DNA from: Chloroflexota bacterium
Lineage (GTDB): Bacteria; Chloroflexota; Dormibacteria; Dormibacterales; Dormibacteraceae
Direction of reading: 5' to 3'
Assembly (NCBI GenBank): GCA_005880695.1
Contig: VBGR01000062.1
Coordinates: 1-40,009, forward strand
DNA length: 40,009 nt
A program made the position numbers and the translations under genes. Position 1 is the first letter of the stretch; each line of letters opens with the position of its first letter. The notes under the pieces were generated by a model. That model was not told the origin of the DNA and searched no databases. It was given only the letters and a program-made list of their open reading frames with translations. Shown here piece by piece: positions 30,866-38,970 of the stretch.

Positions 30866-32677
30866 TTGAGCGATGTGCCTCTCCACCGCCGGGGTCGCCG
30901 CCCGGGCGACATCCGCGTGGTCATGCGGCGTGGCGCCAAGCTGCCCCGGACGCTCGGCACAGGCGCTCTCTTCGCGGCCTGCTACGGCAACGTCGGGTCC
31001 AGCATCTACTACGCCCTCGGCGTTACCGCCCTCTACGCCCTTGGGCTAACGCCCCTCGCTTTCCTCTTCGCTGGGGCCATCTTCGTCACCACCGCTCTCA
31101 ACTACGCGGAGGGGACCGCCGCCGTCCCCCAGGCAGGCGGCAGCTCCAGCTTCGCGCGCCGCGCCTTCAACGAACCGATCGGCTGGCAGGTGGGCTGGGT
31201 CCAGCTCCTCAACTACACGGCGACCGTCTCCATCTCGGCGTACACGGGCATCGCCTACCTGAGCGTCTTCCCTATCTTCCACATCCTCCAGAACGACGAG
31301 TTCCACGCCATCGCGACGGTGGCGCTGATCGGCTTTCTGATCCTCCTCAACATCGTCGGGATCCAGGAGTCGAGCTTCGTCAACCTCTCTCTGGCCATGG
31401 TCGACCTGGCGACCCAGGTCGTGCTCGTGCTGCTCGGCCTGATCCTGCTGCTCAACTTCAACACGGTCATCCACAACGTGCGCTGGGGCGTGGCGCCGAC
31501 CTGGGGCAACTTCCTGGCCAGCATCTCGATCGCGATGGTCTCCTATACGGGCATCGAGACGATCTCAAACATGTCCGAGGAGGCGCGCAACCCGGGGCGC
31601 ACCGTGCCCCGCGCGACGTTCTACGTGATAGCGGCCGTGCTCTTCGTCTCCGCCTTCCTGCCCACCATCGGGGTGAGCGTTTTCCCCATCCACCTCGACC
31701 AGCACGGCAAGTACGTGACCGACCTCGGCACCAAGTGGGCGAACGACCCGGTGGCGGGCATCGTCACCGCCTTCCGCCCTGCCGCCCTCGCCTACTGGGC
31801 GGGTGTCTGGGTCGCGATCCTGGCCTTCACCATCCTGGTGATCGCCACCAACGCCGGGCTGATCGGGATCTCCCGGCTCAGCTACTCGCTGGCCACTTAC
31901 AAGCTGATGCCGCGCCCCTTCGCCGCGCTCCATCCGCGCTTCCGGACGCCCTACATCTCCATCATCGTCTTCGGGGTCGCGGCCGCCGTCCTGGTGCTGC
32001 CCAACAAGCTCTCGCTGCTCGCCGCCACCTACTCGCTGGCCGCCACCTTCGCGTTCGCCACGGCGCACCTGGCCGTAATGCGGCTTCGCTACGTGTCGCC
32101 CGACCTCTACCGGCCCTACGAGATGCCGCTCAACATCCCGTTCGGCCGCGCCAGGATCCCCGTGCTCTCGGTGGTCGGGGCGCTGGCCATCGGGTCCGTC
32201 TTCACGCAGCTGATGGCCAGCAACATCGACCAGTCGACGTACATCTTCATCGGCTGGTTCGTCCTCGGGGTGGCGGCTTTCATCGCCTACCGCAAGTACA
32301 CGCGGCAGTTCCTCTGGGAGCCGCTGGCTTCGCCGCCGCCCGTCGACCGGGAGGTCGCCCGCGGCAGGCTGGTCGCGCCACCCGCCGCGCGCGTCCGGCT
32401 CAAGCACCGCGAGCGGATCGCGGACCAGGTGCTGCCCGCGCCGGAGGAGCACCATCGCCACCGGCGGTTGCGGGTGTTGCAGCTGCACGCCGAGCGGATG
32501 GGCTGGCTCCGCACGGGCCTCGCCGTGGCTATCTGCCTGGCGATCTGCGTGCTCGCGGTTGCGGTCGATCTCTCCTCGCTCGACCCGACCGGGCCCGGGC
32601 TCGGCTGGTCGCCAGGTGTGTTGATGGTGGCGGGCTCGGCGGCCTACCTGCTGCTCCGCTCCAGAACCGAGGAGTAG
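30866..32677 (+). CDS. APC-superfamily permease with C-terminal extension
   Basis: 603 residues. Residues ~30-470 form about twelve membrane helices, with TLGTGALFAACYGNVGSSIYYALG in helix 1 and SYTGIETISNMSEEARNP in the sixth, hallmarks of APC amino-acid transporters. After ~480 comes a hydrophilic, Arg-rich segment (ERIADQVLPAPEEHHRHRR) and two further helices at the end (~550-600), which the ordinary permease lacks. TTG 30866 is used, with GTG 30875 as alternative. Substrate unknown. It follows the PLD gene after eight bases. Confidence 0.85.
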   Translation: MSDVPLHRRGRRPGDIRVVMRRGAKLPRTLGTGALFAACYGNVGSSIYYALGVTALYALGLTPLAFLFAGAIFVTTALNYAEGTAAVPQAGGSSSFARRAFNEPIGWQVGWVQLLNYTATVSISAYTGIAYLSVFPIFHILQNDEFHAIATVALIGFLILLNIVGIQESSFVNLSLAMVDLATQVVLVLLGLILLLNFNTVIHNVRWGVAPTWGNFLASISIAMVSYTGIETISNMSEEARNPGRTVPRATFYVIAAVLFVSAFLPTIGVSVFPIHLDQHGKYVTDLGTKWANDPVAGIVTAFRPAALAYWAGVWVAILAFTILVIATNAGLIGISRLSYSLATYKLMPRPFAALHPRFRTPYISIIVFGVAAAVLVLPNKLSLLAATYSLAATFAFATAHLAVMRLRYVSPDLYRPYEMPLNIPFGRARIPVLSVVGALAIGSVFTQLMASNIDQSTYIFIGWFVLGVAAFIAYRKYTRQFLWEPLASPPPVDREVARGRLVAPPAARVRLKHRERIADQVLPAPEEHHRHRRLRVLQLHAERMGWLRTGLAVAICLAICVLAVAVDLSSLDPTGPGLGWSPGVLMVAGSAAYLLLRSRTEE

Positions 32678-32696
32678 GCCTCCGGACCTCGGTCTC

Positions 32697-32702
32697 TAAA
32701 CT
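32697..32702 (+). promoter_or_regulatory. -10-like box directly before ctaA
   Basis: TAAACT ends six bases before GTG 32709, same spacing as the box before the P450 gene. Candidate for a leaderless ctaA-ctaB mRNA. Confidence 0.4.
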
Positions 32703-32708
32703 TTTGCT

Positions 32709-33638
32709 GTGCTGAGTCCGGGGCGCTTTCGCGTCCTCGCGGGGCTGACCGCCCTCTTCGCTTACGTCCAGATCGTGCTCGGAGGACTGGTCCGCGTCTC
32801 CGGCTCGGGCCTCGGCTGCCCGGACTGGCCCACCTGCTACGGCCGGCCCTACCCGCCGGCCGACCTGCATGCCGTCATCGAGTACTCGCACCGGACGGTT
32901 GGCGCCTTCACCGGGCTCCTCATCATCGCCACGCTGCTGGCGGCCTTCTGGATCTACCGCAGGCGCCGCTCGGCGGTGACCTGGATGGCGGTCGCCACGC
33001 TGGCTGCCGTGGTCGCCGAAGGGCTGCTCGGCTGGCGGGTGGTGGCCTCGCTCTTGAACCCGTCGCTCGTGCAGATCCACCTTGCAATCGGGCTCCTTGT
33101 CCTCGGCTTGCTCTTGAGCCAGGCCCTGCTGGCGGTTCCGCCGGTCGCGCCGCGGCCTGCAGCTTCGCTGGGCCTGCTCAGCGGCGCGGCGACGGCGCTG
33201 ACGTTCCTGATGCTCTTGACCGGCTCCTCGGTTGTCGCCTCGGGGGCCGACAAAGTCTGCAAAGCCTGGCCGCTCTGCGGCGGCGGCTTCGCGCTCGACT
33301 TGAGCAACCCTGCGTTCTTCGGTGTCTCCCACCGGCTGGTCGTGCTGGCGGTCTCGCTACTCCTCGTCTACTGGCTGGTGCTGGTGCTCCGCCGGCAGGC
33401 CAGCCGACCTGGGGCAGCCCTGGTCGCCGGCTTGACTCTGCTCGCCCTGACCGCGCAGGTGGCGGTCGGCGCCGCCGCCGCGGTTACGAACGAGGTGGCT
33501 GCCGTCCAGGGTTTGCACGTCGCCCTCGCCGCGGCTGTCTGGGCCGGCGTCGTTTCGCTCACCCTGCTGCTTTTGCGACCCGTCGCTGCCACGCTGGATG
33601 TCGCGCCCGCGCTTGCCTTCGAGGGACGGCCGGCATGA
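32709..33638 (+). CDS. ctaA: Heme A synthase CtaA (COX15 family)
   Basis: Oxidises the C8 methyl of heme O to make heme A for cytochrome oxidase. The 309 residues form eight membrane helices; each half has a pair of heme histidines, with H61 (YSHRTVG) and H124 (IHLAIG) in the first half and H208 (SHRLVV) and H270 (GLHVALA) in the second. Extracellular cysteine pairs C37/C43 (CPDWPTC) and C184/C190 (CKAWPLC) are present, as in the Bacillus type. GTG start. Followed by ctaB through an ATGA overlap. Confidence 0.93.
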   Translation: MLSPGRFRVLAGLTALFAYVQIVLGGLVRVSGSGLGCPDWPTCYGRPYPPADLHAVIEYSHRTVGAFTGLLIIATLLAAFWIYRRRRSAVTWMAVATLAAVVAEGLLGWRVVASLLNPSLVQIHLAIGLLVLGLLLSQALLAVPPVAPRPAASLGLLSGAATALTFLMLLTGSSVVASGADKVCKAWPLCGGGFALDLSNPAFFGVSHRLVVLAVSLLLVYWLVLVLRRQASRPGAALVAGLTLLALTAQVAVGAAAAVTNEVAAVQGLHVALAAAVWAGVVSLTLLLLRPVAATLDVAPALAFEGRPA

Positions 33639-34525
33639 CCGTCGCTCAAGCCGCCGGTGCGCGCGGGACGTTCCGGCAGGCTGCTGCCGACTACGTCAGC
33701 CTGACCAAGCCGGGCATCGTCTCGCTGCTGGTCGCCACCGCTCTGGCGGCGATGATCGCGGCCGCGCACGGCCGGCCACCGCTGCTCGCCGTGCTGGCCG
33801 TCCTGGTCGGCGGCAGCCTGGCCGCCGGCGGCGCACATGCCATCAACTGCTGGTTCGACAGGGACATCGACGCGCTGATGACGCGCACTCGCCGGCGTCC
33901 GATCCCGGAGGGTCGTATCCCCGCCTGGCACGCGCTCGCGATCGGCGTTGGCTTCAACGTCTTCGCGTTCTGGCTGCTGGCGGCCTACGCGAACCTGCTC
34001 GCGGCCGGCCTGACCCTGCTGGCGACGCTGATCTACGTCTTCGTCTACACGATCTGGCTGAAGCGCGCGACGCCGCAGAACATCGTGATCGGCGGCGCCG
34101 CCGGCGCCATCCCGCCGCTGGTCGGCTGGGCTGCCGTGACGGGCAGGCTGGACCTCACGGCGATCTCGCTCTTCCTGGTCATCTTCCTCTGGACGCCTCC
34201 GCATTTCTGGGCGCTCGCCCAGATGGTGGCCCGCGACTACCGCGAGGCGGGCGTGCCGATGATGCCCGTCGTCCGCTCCGACGCCTTCACCAAGCGCCAG
34301 AGCTTCGGTTACGCGATCGCCACGGTGGCCGTGAGCCTGGTCCCCTTCTTTACAGGTGCGGTGGGACCCGTCTACCTGGCCGGCGCGATCGGGCTCGGCG
34401 CCGGTCTCCTGGCAGTCACCGGCCTCGACTTGAAGGGCCGCCGCTGGACAGCCGCCCTCTTCGCCTACTCGATCGGCTACATGGCGCTCCTCTTCGCCTT
34501 TCTCGCGCTCGGCGCCGTTCTCTGA
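33635..34525 (+). CDS. ctaB: Protoheme IX farnesyltransferase CtaB (heme O synthase)
   Basis: UbiA-superfamily prenyltransferase adding a farnesyl chain to heme B. The 296 residues contain the first Asp-rich motif NCWFDRDIDALMTRTRRRP (71-89), nine or so membrane helices, and LWTPPHFWALAQMVARDYREAGVPMMPV, which is diagnostic for the CtaB branch. Together with ctaA, it supplies heme A, implying an aa3-type oxidase encoded elsewhere. The ATG overlaps the ctaA stop (ATGA). Confidence 0.95.
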   Translation: MTVAQAAGARGTFRQAAADYVSLTKPGIVSLLVATALAAMIAAAHGRPPLLAVLAVLVGGSLAAGGAHAINCWFDRDIDALMTRTRRRPIPEGRIPAWHALAIGVGFNVFAFWLLAAYANLLAAGLTLLATLIYVFVYTIWLKRATPQNIVIGGAAGAIPPLVGWAAVTGRLDLTAISLFLVIFLWTPPHFWALAQMVARDYREAGVPMMPVVRSDAFTKRQSFGYAIATVAVSLVPFFTGAVGPVYLAGAIGLGAGLLAVTGLDLKGRRWTAALFAYSIGYMALLFAFLALGAVL

Positions 34526-34531
34526 AAGCCG

Positions 34532-35197
34532 GTGGAGATCCTCCGGCTTCACCTGGGCGAGGCCGAGAGCAAGCAGACCCGCTTCGCAGCACCCGTGCAC
34601 GGCTTCGTCATCAAGCACCCGCAGGCCGGCGCCATCCTGGTCGACACGGGCATCGGCAGTGAAACCGAGCGCCTGCGTGACTGGCGCCTGGTCACGGTCC
34701 AGGCCGGCGTGGCCCTGGCGGAGCACGGGCTGCACCCCACCGACGTCAAGCTGGTCGTCAACACCCACCTCCACTTCGACCACTGCGGACAGAACATCGT
34801 CTTCCGGCACGCGCCCTTTTACGTGCAGCGTGGCGAGCTGGAGCGGGCCCGCGCCGAAGAGACGGCGGTGCACGACTGGTTCGACTTCGCGGGGGCCCGC
34901 TTCGAGCTGCTGGAAGGTGACGCGGAGGTGGCTGCGGGCGTGCGGGTGGTGGCCACGCCTGGACACACCAGCGGCCATCAATGCGTCATCGTCGACGGCG
35001 GCGACGGGCAGCAATTGATGATCGGCGACGCCGCTTACAACCATCGCATCTACCACCGCTACGGGGAGCTCGATCCGGCGATCGTCCCGGGCCAGGCCGA
35101 GGACCCTGGAAGCTGGCGGAAATCCCTCCAGCGGGTGCACGACCTTCAGCCGGCGGCCGTCCACTTCTGTCACGACACGGAGGTCGTCCGGGCGTGA
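34532..35197 (+). CDS. Metallo-beta-lactamase-fold hydrolase, AHL-lactonase-like
   Basis: 221 residues, single domain. Zinc motif HLHFDH (79-84), then H145 (TPGHTSGH) and D166 (GDAAY), the pattern of the N-acyl-homoserine lactonase (AiiA/AttM) branch: NTHLHFDHCGQN, and a 'GH' substitution rather than glyoxalase II markers. Lactone hydrolysis is suggested but the clade also includes other hydrolases. GTG 34532 follows ctaB by six bases, so it could be transcribed with it. No signal peptide, so cytoplasmic. Confidence 0.8.
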   Translation: MEILRLHLGEAESKQTRFAAPVHGFVIKHPQAGAILVDTGIGSETERLRDWRLVTVQAGVALAEHGLHPTDVKLVVNTHLHFDHCGQNIVFRHAPFYVQRGELERARAEETAVHDWFDFAGARFELLEGDAEVAAGVRVVATPGHTSGHQCVIVDGGDGQQLMIGDAAYNHRIYHRYGELDPAIVPGQAEDPGSWRKSLQRVHDLQPAAVHFCHDTEVVRA

Positions 35198-35217
35198 TGT
35201 TGCCTAAGTCTTCTGTC

Positions 35218-35285
35218 TGCCACGAGTGTCGGCCAAGGCGGCATTCACAGCCTGCCGATAGCCTCCATTTCCGACACTCGCGGCA
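35218..35285. repeat. 68-bp inverted-repeat element between convergent genes
   Basis: TGCCACGAGTGTCGG (35218-35232) and CCGACACTCGCGGCA (35271-35285) are inverted repeats matching at 14 of 15 positions, with a 38-base core. The element fills most of the 96-base gap between the lactonase-like gene and tdk, which converge. It could be a bidirectional transcription stop or a small mobile or repeat element; there is no U-run. Confidence 0.5.
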
Positions 35286-35293
35286 ACGACTTG

Positions 35294-35866
35294 CTAGTCC
35301 GGCAGCTCGTGGCAGTCGCGACAGCGCGCTTCGTAGCTCTCGGCCGCCCCGATCAGGATCACCGGGCTGGAGCGCGGGGCCGGGCGGCCGTCGATCAGAC
35401 GCTGCGTCATGGTGCCCTCCAGCGACTTGCAGCGCATGCAGACCGCCCGCAGCTTCATGACGTTGTCGGCGTGGGCCAAGAGGTCGGGCATGGGCCCGAA
35501 CGGCTCGCCTTTGAAGTTCCGGTCGAGGCCCGCGACCAGCACCGCTCGGCCGTCGGCGACGAGCCGCGAGCAGACCACGGCCAGCTCGGCGTCGAAGAAC
35601 TGCGCCTCATCGATCGCGACGACGTCGCAGCCGCCGGCCATCAGCTCCACCTCGCCTGAGGTGGCGACCGGCTCGGCGGCCGCCGACTGGCCGCCATGCG
35701 TGGAGATCGTGCCGGCGCCGTCATAGCGGTCGTCGAGCGAGTGCTTGAAGAGGCCGACTCGGCGCCCGGCGATGCGGTGGACGGTGGCGAGCCGGAGCAG
35801 CTCGCCGCTCTTGTTGGAGAACATCGGCCCGGTGATGACGGTGAGCGTTCCCTTGGAGTCAGGCAC
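35294..35866 (-). CDS. tdk: Thymidine kinase (type II)
   Basis: Phosphorylates thymidine in the salvage pathway. The 190 residues have the P-loop GPMFSNKS (13-20), DEAQFF with catalytic E87, and the zinc-binding cysteines C143, C146, C182 and C185 of the lasso domain. The P-loop has Asn where Gly is usual (GPMFSGK). GTG start at 35866. Lies nine bases after treZ in the same orientation, so the two are probably co-transcribed, though they are functionally unrelated. Confidence 0.95.
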   Translation of the reverse strand: MPDSKGTLTVITGPMFSNKSGELLRLATVHRIAGRRVGLFKHSLDDRYDGAGTISTHGGQSAAAEPVATSGEVELMAGGCDVVAIDEAQFFDAELAVVCSRLVADGRAVLVAGLDRNFKGEPFGPMPDLLAHADNVMKLRAVCMRCKSLEGTMTQRLIDGRPAPRSSPVILIGAAESYEARCRDCHELPD

Positions 35867-35875
35867 CGCTTGAGC

Positions 35876-37612
35876 CTAGGCCAGGAGCACAGCGCCGGGA
35901 CTCTCGAGCGTGGGCCGTCCGCCCCCTCCGAAACGCCGCTCCTCGCTGTGAAGGAGCACCCGCCCCGCAGGAATCGCGGCGCCGGGCTGGCCCTTCAGCG
36001 TCACGGCCAGGAGCCGGCGCTCGCGGCCCCAGCGTCTTTCCATGTAAATGACCTCGCCCTCCACCCAGGCCCGCGTGCGCTTGCGGTCCGGCCGGCGCAG
36101 CACCGGGTCGGAGGTCCGCAGCTGGAGCAGCTCCCGGTAAAGCCGGAGACACCAGGCGTTGTTCTGGGCCTCGTCATGGCCCATCTTGGACTGCTGGAAA
36201 GTTTCAGGGCTCTGCGGATCGCGCAGGCGCTCGGGGTGCTCACGGTACTCGCGGAAGGAGCGGAACTCCCGCCGGCGGCCTTCAGTGACGAGCCGGCCAA
36301 GCTCGGCGTTGTGGTCGGTGAAGAAGAGGAAGCTGCCGGAGCTGGCGAACTCCTGGCCCTGGAAGAGCATCACGCGTTCGGGCACCAGCAGCAGCAAGCA
36401 GGAGGCGGCGCGGTATTGCGCCGGCGTGACCAGGCTGGCGAGGTGGTGCCCGGCGCCTCGGTTGCCGACCTGGTCGTGGTTCTCGAGGCAGAAGACGAAG
36501 GCTTGGGCCGCCAGTCCGGTGGTGGGCGTGCCCGGCCCGCCGAAGCCGGTGCGGCCGCCCTGGTGGATCCAACCCTCCTGGATGGCTCTGGCGATCTCCT
36601 CGGGCCGCCCCCGGTAGTTGGCGAAATAGTGGTCTCGTTCGCCCAGCAGGAGGACGCGCAGCGCGTGGTGAAAGTCGTCGGCCAGGATCGCGTCGAGACC
36701 ATGCCGGCTGACCAAGTCCCGCAGGTTGCGGTGGTCCTCCGCGACCAGGTAGGCCGAGCGGTAGGCCCGCCGTGCGGAGCGGGCCACGTCGGCCAGGATG
36801 TGGGTCCGGCTGGGGTCATGGATGGCGTGGGTGGCATCCAGCCGGAAGCCATCGAAGCCGTACTCCTGGACCCACCAGCGGGTGCTTTCGAAGACCGTCC
36901 GGCGGACCTCCGGCCGGCTGTAGTCGACGGCGCCCCCCCAGGGCGTCTTGAAACGGTTGGTGAAGAATTCCGGCGCGAAGCGATGGATGTAAGCGCCGTC
37001 CGGGCCCAGGTGGTTGTAGACGACGTCGAGGATGATCGAGAGGCCCTGCCGGTGGGCGGCGCCGACCAAGGCGCGGAGGTCGTCCGGCGTGCCGTAGGCG
37101 TGCGCCGGCGCGTAGAAGTAAGCGCCGTCGTAACCCCAGTTCCAGCGCCCGGGCCACTCCGCGACGGGCATCAGCTGGAGGGTGTCCACGCCGAGCCGCT
37201 GCAGGCGGGGCAGCTCCTTGATCGCTGCGCGGTAGGTCCCTTCCCGGGTGAGAGTCCCGAGGTGGAGCTCGTAGGTCGCCTGGCAGAAGCCCCGGGGAAC
37301 CGGCCGGTGGCCGAGGTCGCGGCGGAGGGGCGCCAGGACCGCGCTGGCGCCGTGGACGCCGTCGGGCTGCCAGCGCGACCAGGGGTCGGGAAACGGCCCG
37401 TCCCCGTCCAGCAGGAATTGATAGCGGGCGCCGGGGTGGACCTTCGGCTGGACCAGGCTGAAGGTCCCGTCACGAGCCTTACGCATCGGCAGCGCCTGGT
37501 CTCCGAGGAGCAGCTCGACACGCTCGGTGCCCGGTGACCAGATCCGAAACCGGACCCGACCGCCGGCCAGCCAGGCGGGACCAAAGTGGGGTTGCCAGCT
37601 GCGGCCGGTCAC
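35876..37612 (-). CDS. treZ: Malto-oligosyltrehalose trehalohydrolase TreZ (GH13)
   Basis: Releases trehalose from maltooligosyl-trehalose. The 578 residues start with a CBM48-like beta domain (~1-100), then the TIM barrel with DVVYNHLGPDG (~196-206), catalytic nucleophile D259 in GFDGFRLDATHAI, acid/base E292 (VAEDHRN), and D380 in ENHDQVGNR. The N-terminal ELHLGTLT and WGYDGAYFYAP are typical of TreZ rather than glycogen branching enzyme. TreY and TreX are not in the window. GTG start at 37612, 26 bases from the divergent sulfurtransferase. Confidence 0.9.
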   Translation of the reverse strand: MTGRSWQPHFGPAWLAGGRVRFRIWSPGTERVELLLGDQALPMRKARDGTFSLVQPKVHPGARYQFLLDGDGPFPDPWSRWQPDGVHGASAVLAPLRRDLGHRPVPRGFCQATYELHLGTLTREGTYRAAIKELPRLQRLGVDTLQLMPVAEWPGRWNWGYDGAYFYAPAHAYGTPDDLRALVGAAHRQGLSIILDVVYNHLGPDGAYIHRFAPEFFTNRFKTPWGGAVDYSRPEVRRTVFESTRWWVQEYGFDGFRLDATHAIHDPSRTHILADVARSARRAYRSAYLVAEDHRNLRDLVSRHGLDAILADDFHHALRVLLLGERDHYFANYRGRPEEIARAIQEGWIHQGGRTGFGGPGTPTTGLAAQAFVFCLENHDQVGNRGAGHHLASLVTPAQYRAASCLLLLVPERVMLFQGQEFASSGSFLFFTDHNAELGRLVTEGRRREFRSFREYREHPERLRDPQSPETFQQSKMGHDEAQNNAWCLRLYRELLQLRTSDPVLRRPDRKRTRAWVEGEVIYMERRWGRERRLLAVTLKGQPGAAIPAGRVLLHSEERRFGGGGRPTLESPGAVLLA

Positions 37613-37638
37613 CGTTTCAAGTCTGCAAGAATCGGCCG

Positions 37639-38463
37639 ATGCCAGAGTTCGGACCCCTTGTCAGCGCCGAGTGGCTGCGTGACCACCGCGGTGAGCCAGA
37701 TCTGCGCGTGGTTGACCTGCGCTGGAAGCTCGGCGGGCCGCCCGGCCGGGAGGGCTATGACGCCGGACACCTGCCGGGCGCCGTGTTCATCGACCTCGAC
37801 CGGGACATCACCGCGCCGAGCGGACCGGGCCGGCACCCGATTCCGAGTCGTGAGCAGTTCCAGGCCGCGATGCGCCGGGCAGGCGTCAATCGCGGCGATC
37901 GGGTCGTGGCTTACGACGACGCCGGCGGCTCGGTGGCGGCCCGGCTCTGGTGGCTGTTGCGCTTCTTCGGCCACGAGCGCGCGGCGGTCCTCGATGGCGG
38001 CCTGCAAGCTTGGGGCCAGCCCCTGGAAGTCGAAGCGCCGGCGCCGGCGCCTGGCCCTGGCGACTTTGAGGCCGCTGAACCGAACCGCGCCCAGGTCGTC
38101 GACCGCCACGGCCTGCATGGCCTCCTGCTCGACGCCCGCGCGCCAGAACGCTATCGCGGCGAGGTCGAGCCGGTCGATCCCAAGGCCGGCCACATCCCTG
38201 GCGCTCGCAGCGCCTTCTGGCAGGGGAGCCTGGATGAGCGGCAGCATTTCAAGGCAGGGGAGGAGCTGCGGCAGCGCTTCCGAGACCTGGGCGTGGAGAG
38301 TGGGGAGGAGGTCATCGCCCAGTGCGGTTCGGGGGTGAACGCCGCCCATGTCCTCCTTGCGCTGGAGCTGGCCGGCTTCAAGGGTGCCCGCCTCTACGAG
38401 GGTTCCTGGAGCGATTGGTCGTCGCACCCCGACGCGCCGGTGGCGACCGGCCCGGAGCCATAG
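37639..38463 (+). CDS. Two-domain sulfurtransferase (thiosulfate/3-mercaptopyruvate type)
   Basis: 274 residues, two rhodanese domains: an N-terminal inactive one (~1-130, with DAGHLPGAVFIDLD) and a C-terminal active one (~150-274) with the catalytic loop CGSGVNAAH (C229). The loop CGSGV is seen in both thiosulfate and mercaptopyruvate sulfurtransferases. ATG 37639 is preceded by AAGAAT six bases away (37627-37632), another possible leaderless start. It is divergent from treZ. Cytoplasmic (no signal peptide). Confidence 0.92.
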   Translation: MPEFGPLVSAEWLRDHRGEPDLRVVDLRWKLGGPPGREGYDAGHLPGAVFIDLDRDITAPSGPGRHPIPSREQFQAAMRRAGVNRGDRVVAYDDAGGSVAARLWWLLRFFGHERAAVLDGGLQAWGQPLEVEAPAPAPGPGDFEAAEPNRAQVVDRHGLHGLLLDARAPERYRGEVEPVDPKAGHIPGARSAFWQGSLDERQHFKAGEELRQRFRDLGVESGEEVIAQCGSGVNAAHVLLALELAGFKGARLYEGSWSDWSSHPDAPVATGPEP

Positions 38464-38466
38464 CGC

Positions 38467-38970
38467 GTGTGGGGCCGGCCCTTCACCGCGTTGAGCGTCC
38501 TGGGCGTCGCCGCGCACAACGTCTTCGAGCTGGCGGCGGGTGTGGGCCTGGTCTTCCAGCCCCAGCTCGGCCTTCGCGGCTCGGGCGCTTTCTGGGCCCT
38601 GGCGCTGCCAGGACAGCTTGCTGTGATGAACCGCTCGGAGCCGGCCCGCGCCTTCCTGCTCGGGTCCAACCTGGCCGGCGTCGCCGTCCACTTCGTCCTC
38701 TGGCCGGTGGACTGGCGGCGGGTTCCTCCTCTTCTCACCGACGCGGAGGGCATGGGCGGCCGCGCACTGCCCTGGTACAACGCCCTGCTCTACGCCTGGC
38801 TGGCGGCGACCGCCGCCGCCCTTGCGACCGAGACCCGGCGACGGCGCTGGGCGGTGCTGGGACTGCTCGCGGTCTGGCCGCTCCGGGCCAGCGCCACCCA
38901 CCATTTCCGCTGGTTGAAGGAGGAAGCGCGCGACCGGCCGGCCTGGTGGAACCGGGCCGCAGGAGGCTAG
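38467..38970 (+). CDS. Small membrane protein, unknown
   Basis: 167 residues with about four hydrophobic segments (~5-25, 40-55, 65-80, 105-125 plus 130-145), basic C-terminus (THHFRWLKEEARDRP). No family recognised. GTG 38467 is three bases after the sulfurtransferase stop, so it is likely co-transcribed with it. It ends tail-to-tail with the LLM gene, sharing CTAG. Confidence 0.6.
   Translation: MWGRPFTALSVLGVAAHNVFELAAGVGLVFQPQLGLRGSGAFWALALPGQLAVMNRSEPARAFLLGSNLAGVAVHFVLWPVDWRRVPPLLTDAEGMGGRALPWYNALLYAWLAATAAALATETRRRRWAVLGLLAVWPLRASATHHFRWLKEEARDRPAWWNRAAGG

Noticed and set aside
33368-35173. 601-codon minus-strand open frame over ctaA, ctaB and the lactonase-like gene
   Set aside because: Shadow of real plus-strand genes; composition is a GC artefact.
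35696-37537. 613-codon plus-strand open frame opposite treZ
   Set aside because: Antisense shadow of a clear GH13 enzyme.
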